Of a stretch of DNA of 64,000 nucleotides, positions 57,960-64,000 are shown piece after piece. The DNA is from Phlebopus portentosus. Its lineage: Eukaryota; Basidiomycota; Agaricomycetes; Boletales; Boletinellaceae. Below the pieces are notes generated by a model. That model searched no databases, had not been told where the DNA came from, and saw only the letters and a program-made list of their open reading frames with translations. How positions within the stretch are numbered: position 1 is the first letter of the stretch; each line of letters begins with the position of its first letter. The stretch is from contig JAYXKI010000007.1 in NCBI GenBank assembly GCA_037892935.1, positions 1 to 64,000 on the forward strand, in the 5' to 3' direction. Made by a program: the position numbers and the translations under genes.

Positions 57960-58920
57960 TTCATGCCCTTGTATGGAGTCAAATCAATAAGAGCCCCGCG
58001 CCGCAGCACGACAGGTCAAAATAGACGGACCTTGACTCAACGGAGTTCGCGGACTTCCGGTGACTTGTGGATTGTGCAGTTGTCCATTACTACGACAGAG
58101 TTTAGAGCCGACCAAGATTGTATGTGGTCCAAGAGATTCCTGATGAATGCGGTAAAGGGGGCGGCATTGAAGGATCCTTCCAGTATTGTACAGTCAAGCG
58201 TGCCAGTCGCAGTGATCGCAGGCAAGATCGAATACCTAGCAGAAGCAAGCAGTCAGATTCGCAGTCATAAAGGTAATCATCGCACCTTTTCCCCCACGCA
58301 AAGATCGCTTTCCGACGCACCTGACGACCTTGCAAAGCCTATGCTTTTTCCCTCAAGAAGGTACGCCGGTCGCACGCATTCTCGTCGATTAAGACAAGCT
58401 GTACCGCCTCATCCTCAATCTGTACCTTATCCGAGCGGACCCACTATGTTCAAGCACCACTTGGAGATCTTGAGCAGAGTAAGTTCTCTAACGCGAAGCC
58501 ATAAACATCATCGTACCGTCTTCAAGGTGAACCCAGACCGTTACAAAGATCCCTACACTGTGGTGTAGAAACAGTCTTGCCGGTTACCCTTTCCAACTCC
58601 CTCGTCTCGTCTAGGAACTAATCTTCGCGATGCTCTATCATGCTCAGGAGACACTACAGTTCATTCAGCCATAGCAAGTCACTACGACCCAAAAGAACAC
58701 TCGCCTATGTATCCGAATAATCATGCTTCCTTGGTCTCCCAGTCCTCGCGCCTTCCTGTTCGTGCACTTGTATCGAGCAACCGTCCGGTGGATCGTTGCT
58801 CGATGCACAACTATTATCCTGGCCATGTCATGTACAGTGAAGAGCCGCGATTGGTACAGTCTGAATATGATGCATCTGGAGTTGTTGGTGAGAGCCTTGC
58901 CTGAAACCATTGCGGAACAA
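57960..58920 (-). pseudogene. Tc1/mariner-type transposase, decayed, copy 2
   Basis: Minus strand: helix-turn-helix FTVHDMARIIVVHRATIHRT (58700-58850), later TLDCTILEGSFNAAPFTAFI and SVVVMDNCTIHKSPEVREL with the second catalytic D (58037-58225). The first D block and the C-terminal E block are not readable. It is more decayed than copy 1. Confidence 0.65.
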
Positions 58921-59019
58921 CATGAGAGGAGGAGAAATGAATGTGTCTGAAAGTGTTCGTAATCTTTATCGTATATATGTGCCACGCCAAGGTGCTTACG
59001 TGCACACGTGCTCACAGGT

Positions 59020-60845
59020 GTTGGTAGTACGCACAGAAATTTGAGCGTAGCAGTCGAGGCACAGAGCAGATGGACAAGAAACTTACAGCAAAGATGGCTT
59101 TAGGTGGTCCGATTTCATGAAAAAAGAATCATAATTTTTGCGGTCTGGCTGTCCGTGCTGCAAGCTCTACTGTAAGAAGAGAAAGGTGGAAATGGATCGA
59201 AGTGGAGCACAAACCTCGCCGCCACACCACGAATACCGTACAGATTTGCTTCAAACTTGCAGGAGTTGTCGGTATAGTCATATACTTAATTTGAGGATAC
59301 AGGAAAAAAAATTACAAGCTGATGTAGATGAACCATAATTTTTGAATCTCAGTGGAAGTGAGAGAACAAACTGGCTGCAATTGTTTGACCTCCTTCCACT
59401 TACACATGTTTAGTTAGCTCCACGTTTTACATATTTCTGCTCTTGAGGACCGTGCCTATTTTTTGAGCACTTAATGAGCGGGTATTGTGCAGATTTACAG
59501 CGAAAATGGGTGTTTATTCAAATTTTCGACGTTGCACAGACGCGGTTCACCACGGTTTACATCATGTGCACAGCATAGGTTGATTGCAGTGCAGTAAGGG
59601 GGTATAGCAGACCTAGAGCTTTCAAACTTCTACACCAAAAACCTGAGATTTGGGGTAATCACGTGTGTTTTTTGACGCGTGGTGTGCCCTGAATGAACAA
59701 AAAAGAACAAAATAAATGGTCGATTTCTCTGTCAATATAGCACAAAAAAATCTGATATTGCCATGTAAAAAAACTACATGAAATTGCACGTCTGTACATG
59801 TAAAAATATCTGAGTTTTGTTGCATCTGTGCAGCAGAACAAAACAGATAACATCGAAAGACTGAGTTCTTGCCCTTGTCCTTCACTGAATGCAAAAATCA
59901 TAACTCGCCCAATATCACCTGTAAAAATCTAATTCAACTGTGATAAATCAGGCCAGCCTAGTGACCATCTGTTTTCAACTTATTGTGGCTCCTCGACATG
60001 CATTCATAATAAAACTAGACAGTCTGTTGTCTCTCCTGCTTGCAATTCTCTCTCCTAGACCATTGCAATTGCTATAACTCACGCATTCAGACACCAAAAA
60101 ATCTGATTCTCTCTGCTAAAAAGGTATGCTGATGGGTGCTTTCAAACAGAATTATCATTGAGCTGGATAGGCCTGAGTGCGACTGCATTATATGTTTAAT
60201 TCTATCATACAGGCCTGAAACTACTTCTACCCCACAACCATCTTCCTCCAAAACATCACTTGCCAATGTATCTAGGCCATTCAGTTCTCAAATCAGGTCA
60301 GAGAATCAGTTCCATCACGTATTCCCTCCTCAGGAAAGTCGAAAGTAGTTACCAAGATAAAGACGTAACTCACAGGCCCAAGTAGCAGAAGGATAGTCTT
60401 TGAATAATATACAATGGCCCTCATGCAACTCCTATCACTCATTCAGACCTCTGAGGCCCCTCACCTCTCCCCTTGTCTGTGTGAACAAAATCCTGAAAGT
60501 TGAAAGTAGCCAATGCTACACAATATAAGAATATAGGTTCGTCGTTCTTTATAAGCATGAACAGCACTCTAGATAGTGAATGCCTTGATCTGGCCACCAA
60601 CATCCTACTTACCAGCTCAGAGCATCTCTGTTGACACAGACAATGACAGTAAATGGCCAGTCACTGTTGCTACTTTGAAACTAGAGTACAAGGGCCCCAG
60701 GGAGGGCATGCACAAATTTATATTGCCAGGCCTGAGCATATGTCAATGTAGATTTTGAATCGGATGTCAGATGTTACAGTAGATTAAAAGAACTTTGAGA
60801 ATGCAACTGCTGACAAGTACGTGATAAGGGGTGCCATCGATATGA
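59020..60845. other. AT-rich intergenic region
   Basis: No gene or repeat with a match elsewhere in the window was recognised. It contains A-runs and short frames only. Confidence 0.45.
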
Positions 60846-61932
60846 GTGAGCAAAGTGAGAGAAGAAGAGGAGACTGACGTGTATGATGTTACTTATTTTA
60901 CGTGTTGTACTCACAACTTGATCTTTAACTATCACCATCCTAGACGCAGGTGGCTTATCGATGCCATCCGAACTATCATTCTGAAGTCCACGGTTCAGCT
61001 TTCGAATGAGCGTACCTTTATATCTTATCAACAGTGCAGCAGAAGACTTTTCGATGACCTACAAGAATGCATTGTCACCATGAACAAGAAGTTTAGCGTG
61101 TCTGAGATTGCAGCTTTGACTGAGCTTTCGAGAGTGATAGTTTTCCAGGTAATACAGGAATTCAAGTGCAATGGGACTGTTGCTACACAAAGTCTTAGTT
61201 TTCATAGAGGACTAAGGGCCCTCAATTATGACCATACCCAGGTGTGCCATATGCCTAATCTAATACTAGTTGTCTATTGGCTGACACTGTCTAGTTCCTC
61301 TGTGGGTCATTGGGCAATCGTAACAACTGCTATATTGACGAGCTAAAGGAGCTTCTACAGGAAATGTAGGGAAAGGAAGTTTTAGACTCAACTATATGCA
61401 GGACTTTGCTGTGCACCGGCTTCAGATTAAAGAAGGTAATCATCTCTTTGCTTCCCTATGCATTCTGTGCAATTAATCAAATCCTGGTCATCTAGATATC
61501 AAAGAGGGCTGTTGAGTGAAGTGAGACCCTTTGTATGCAGTATGTTTCATATATAGATTTGTAGTATACAGCAGAACAGTCAGTGTTTGTTGATGAGAGT
61601 GCTTGCGATCGATGGACTTTTCTCTGTGATACTGCTTGGGCTCTTGAGGGTCTCTGTGCTTGTCAAAAACAGTTCTTCAACAGTGGTAAATAGTGAATAT
61701 AACTTTTGCAACTCAGTATAATTTTCTGATACATTCTGCTCAGCTTCTCTGTCCTGCCAGCTATCAGTCTCGATGGTATGATCAATTGCTCTGTTGTGGA
61801 GGGTGCCTTCAACACATGGTTGTTCATGAAATTCATTGCCAGTCCATTGGACAAAATGAATCCCTTCTCTGCTCCTTGGTCCATTATCGTGATGGATAAC
61901 TGCCTGATATATAAAGCCCTTCAGATTCAAGA
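60846..61932 (+). pseudogene. Tc1/mariner-type transposase, decayed, copy 3, cut by gypsy copy C
   Basis: Plus strand: helix-turn-helix KKFSVSEIAALTELSRVIVF, ELKELLQEM (stop follows), FVDESACDRWTFLCDTAWAL (first D, near 61580-61650), LDGMINCSVVEGAFNTWLF, IIVMDNCLIYK (second D), then QIQDV, where the gypsy LTR begins at 61933. The part carrying the third catalytic acid is displaced beyond the window. Stops were present independent of the insertion. Confidence 0.75.
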
Positions 61933-62390
61933 TGTAAGGACTCGAACATTTTCCTTTTCTTTTCTGACGTCACCATTTATTTTAATATTCTTTTCCTTTT
62001 CTTTTATTTTTCTTATGCGCTTATTCATCCTTTTGCCGGAACATTCCACAATGTTCTATCACGCTTACTAATTATCCCATTCCTTGTCATGTGACTTCCC
62101 ATTAGGGTAGACCTTTCCCACGCCCAAAGTCTATATAAGTAGATAGTTTGACTCTTTCGTTCCTTGTCTTTCTATTCTACTTACCTTCACTGCGACCTAG
62201 GTATCTACTCTTGTATTATTAGTTTGCTGAATTCTACTTACCTTCACTGCGACCTAGCGTTCGACGGTCTGGACTTAAGCCTCGTCTTAGCTGTCTTGAC
62301 CTGAGCGACGTGTTTGGGATTATCTCATTCACGCTTGTTTGTTGTTGTGTTGGCCTGCCTCGACTCAGTCCTTGAGCCGTCCGCCTAACA
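61933..62390 (+). repeat. 5' LTR of gypsy copy C with internal 57-bp duplication
   Basis: 458 bp against 401 bp in copy A. The extra bases come from a second copy of TCTACTTACCTTCACTGCGA plus filler (about 62175-62258), just downstream of the putative transcript start. TATATAAG is at 62132 and GTCTTTCTATT at 62166-62176. Confidence 0.9.
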
Positions 62391-62391
62391 T

Positions 62392-62402
62392 AATAGAAAG
62401 AC
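62392..62402 (+). other. Self-complementary primer binding site, copy C
   Basis: AATAGAAAGAC, one base after the LTR, is complementary to 62166-62176 of the LTR exactly as in copy A. The pairing is therefore conserved between copies. Confidence 0.75.
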
Positions 62403-62798
62403 CTACCTCTGGCTCACGCCCGATTCCGTTGTCGTCGAGCGCTCGCCTGTGACGTGTCCCCTGAAGTATATCTTCGAAGGACGACATCAAACGAAACCCG
62501 GTTCCTACCGTGCAGACAACAAACCCCTATCTTGCCCGTCGAAGTCCGATTGACTCCGACGTGACCCGATAGTACCCGAAGTATCAACCAATCACATCAC
62601 CGTGGCGCTCCGAATCACCCTTCTCTGGAACTCCCATCAAACCTTCTCGTGGGTAACGCATAGAGTCCAGTCGTCGACAAGTATCTCCTTCATTATCTAC
62701 CTCGGAGCCTTTCGTTTAGTCATCAATTTCAAAGACGAGCTGGTTATCCGAAGTCGGTCCCGCCCGAACAGCATCCCGATCCCCGTTCCACCCCCAGC

Positions 62799-64000
62799 CT
62801 ATCAAGGTGGAGCTAACTGACGAGCAATGAGCGGCCCTCCCTGCGAACTCTAGGTGGAGCGCCTCGCGGGGACATTATATCGTCAAAGCAGGAAATCAAG
62901 TCTTCGGCGCCTGGTGGGACGAGACTGCCAAGAGGTGGTACTCCCAGAGGGAAGGAAGGTCCATCCACTGGAGAGTGAAACAAGAAGACGACGTAGACGA
63001 GCCCTCACCTCCTACTCCAACGCAACCAACGGCCCCCTTACCAGAACCATCGGGTTCGACCACTCAAGCGTTGGCCCCCACTGTCGAGCCTTCTCCGGCG
63101 TTTGGAAAGTTCCGAGAACCAGCGCCGCTTATACCAAGTGAAGAAGACGAAGAAGAAGAAGAAGAACACGAGATGTCATTATCGAAGGAAGCAATGACTG
63201 ATCTCGCGACGGCGGTCGCACTAGCGCTCCAAGCTGCAGGCGAAGGTGCGAACCAAGGATCAAAGGTGTCGAAGAAGGTCCACGTCGCCAAACCAAGAGA
63301 CTTCAATGGTGAACACGATTATGTGGACTTCAAGCGAGAGCTGCGCCTCTACATCTACGCATCTGAGTCAGAATTCAGGACGAACAAGAGTAAGATTATG
63401 TTCGCCCTGTCGTACATGAAGAGTGGTGCTGCGGCTCGCTGGGCAGAGAGTTACACCAGTGGAGCAGTCGATGCAGACGGCAACCTGACGTTCACGGACG
63501 CCTGGGACGCCTTCTTAAAGAAGCTGGACACTTCGTTTGATGACCCTGCCAGATCCCAAAAGGCCTTCGAACGACTAGATGCAATGTACCAAGGAGACCT
63601 CAACGCCGACGAGTTTTTCAACAAGTTTGACATTTGTCGAGTGGATGCTGGCCTAGCAACAGAGGCACACGACGAATGGTTGATGAGTCGCCTGAAGAGG
63701 GCGCTAAACCCGAAGGTTGTGGAAGGGGTCATGAGATTGCCCAATGAACCGACGTCGTATGAAGAGTTCAAGAAAGCTGCCGTCAAGGTCGACAGGGTCG
63801 AGCGCCAAATCAGGGACCTAATGGCTGAACGTCGGAAAAAGACAATTAGTTCGACAGCGATGAAACCAACTCCGACACCACCAATGAGACGTTTTATGCC
63901 GCCTCAACAAGCAGCCCGTCCTTTCATACCCCCCGCTCAAGATCGTCGTGATGCTACAGGAGTAACGTATGGAGGCTTAGGACAACCCATGGATGTAATG
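62799..64000 (+). pseudogene. gag: Gag of gypsy copy C, with early nonsense codon
   Basis: The frame corresponds to copy A gag (SRWSASRGHYIV, WWDETAKRWYSQREG, capsid domain) and continues to the window end. The codon CGA of copy A is TGA here (62828-62830), a C-to-T change about eight codons in. The C run at 63929-63934 has six bases, and the frame passes on toward the zinc knuckle (PPAQDRRDATGVTYGGLGQP), unlike copy A. Confidence 0.85.

Larger units (their letters stand above)
61933..64000 (+). mobile_element. Ty3/gypsy chromovirus, copy C (5' part, runs off the window)
   Basis: Same family as 11433-17967 in opposite orientation. The 5' LTR is 61933-62390, followed by gag to the window end. 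The left target site is CAAGA (61928-61932); its partner lies outside. It is inserted in a mariner transposase. Confidence 0.92.

Overview
This window is a transposon-rich, gene-poor stretch of a filamentous basidiomycete genome, most probably an Agaricomycete. The evidence is: GT-AG introns of about 47-82 nt, a chromodomain Ty3/gypsy element, a Plavaka-type (CACTA-like) transposase, DDE transposases with the motif VDESACDR, and fragments of nuclear eukaryotic genes (HSP70, RPB1, SMC1, HIR1, a TPR/Mlp1-like protein). The species cannot be named from the sequence. I saw no rRNA, tRNA or CRISPR.

Layout. 0-9.4 kb: an F-box-like remnant, a mosaic dispersed repeat (R1), an apparently intact five-exon gene of unknown function (coding exons 2886-4682) and a WD40/membrane gene (7778-9364). 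9.4-18 kb: a decayed transposon-associated coding region, cut by a nearly complete Ty3/gypsy chromovirus on the minus strand (11433-17967; 401-bp LTRs, 5-bp target duplication CTAGT). 18.7-21.3 kb: the first copy of a mobile segment carrying an HSP70 pseudogene with an RPB1 piece inside it. 21.6-22.6 kb: an intact three-exon gene. 24.6-26.2 kb: a decayed HIR1 gene. 28.2-31.7 kb: an SMC1 pseudogene between about 455-bp terminal inverted repeats. 32-33.4 kb: an intact six-exon cysteine-rich gene with a TATA box. 36.8-45.7 kb: three paralogues of a predicted six-helix membrane protein, mixed with a Ty1/copia fragment, a kinase-like pseudogene and a 181-bp MITE. 47.3-51.1 kb: rearranged coiled-coil gene fragments (TPR/Mlp1-like). 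51.4-61.9 kb: three decayed Tc1/mariner-type transposases, the second HSP70-RPB1 copy and a Plavaka-type transposase. 61.9-64 kb: the start of a second copy of the gypsy element, inserted into a mariner transposase and running off the window.

Main interest. (1) Host gene fragments sit inside mobile-looking units: the HSP70-RPB1 chimera occurs twice with shared disabling changes, and the SMC1 piece lies inside a long-TIR unit. This suggests gene-fragment capture followed by mobilisation. (2) The gypsy element shows the layout expected for Tf1-like self-priming: 11 nt near the predicted transcript start are complementary to the 11 nt one base inside the 5' LTR. It also has a canonical -1 slippery heptamer between gag and pol. 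(3) A MITE insertion supplies the stop codon of one membrane-protein paralogue.

Probable working genes are few: 2886-4682, 21585-22587, 31971-33376, 43828-45180, and perhaps 7778-9364 and 40438-43033. Much of the rest is mobile elements or broken copies. All family assignments come from motif recognition by eye; no database search was run.
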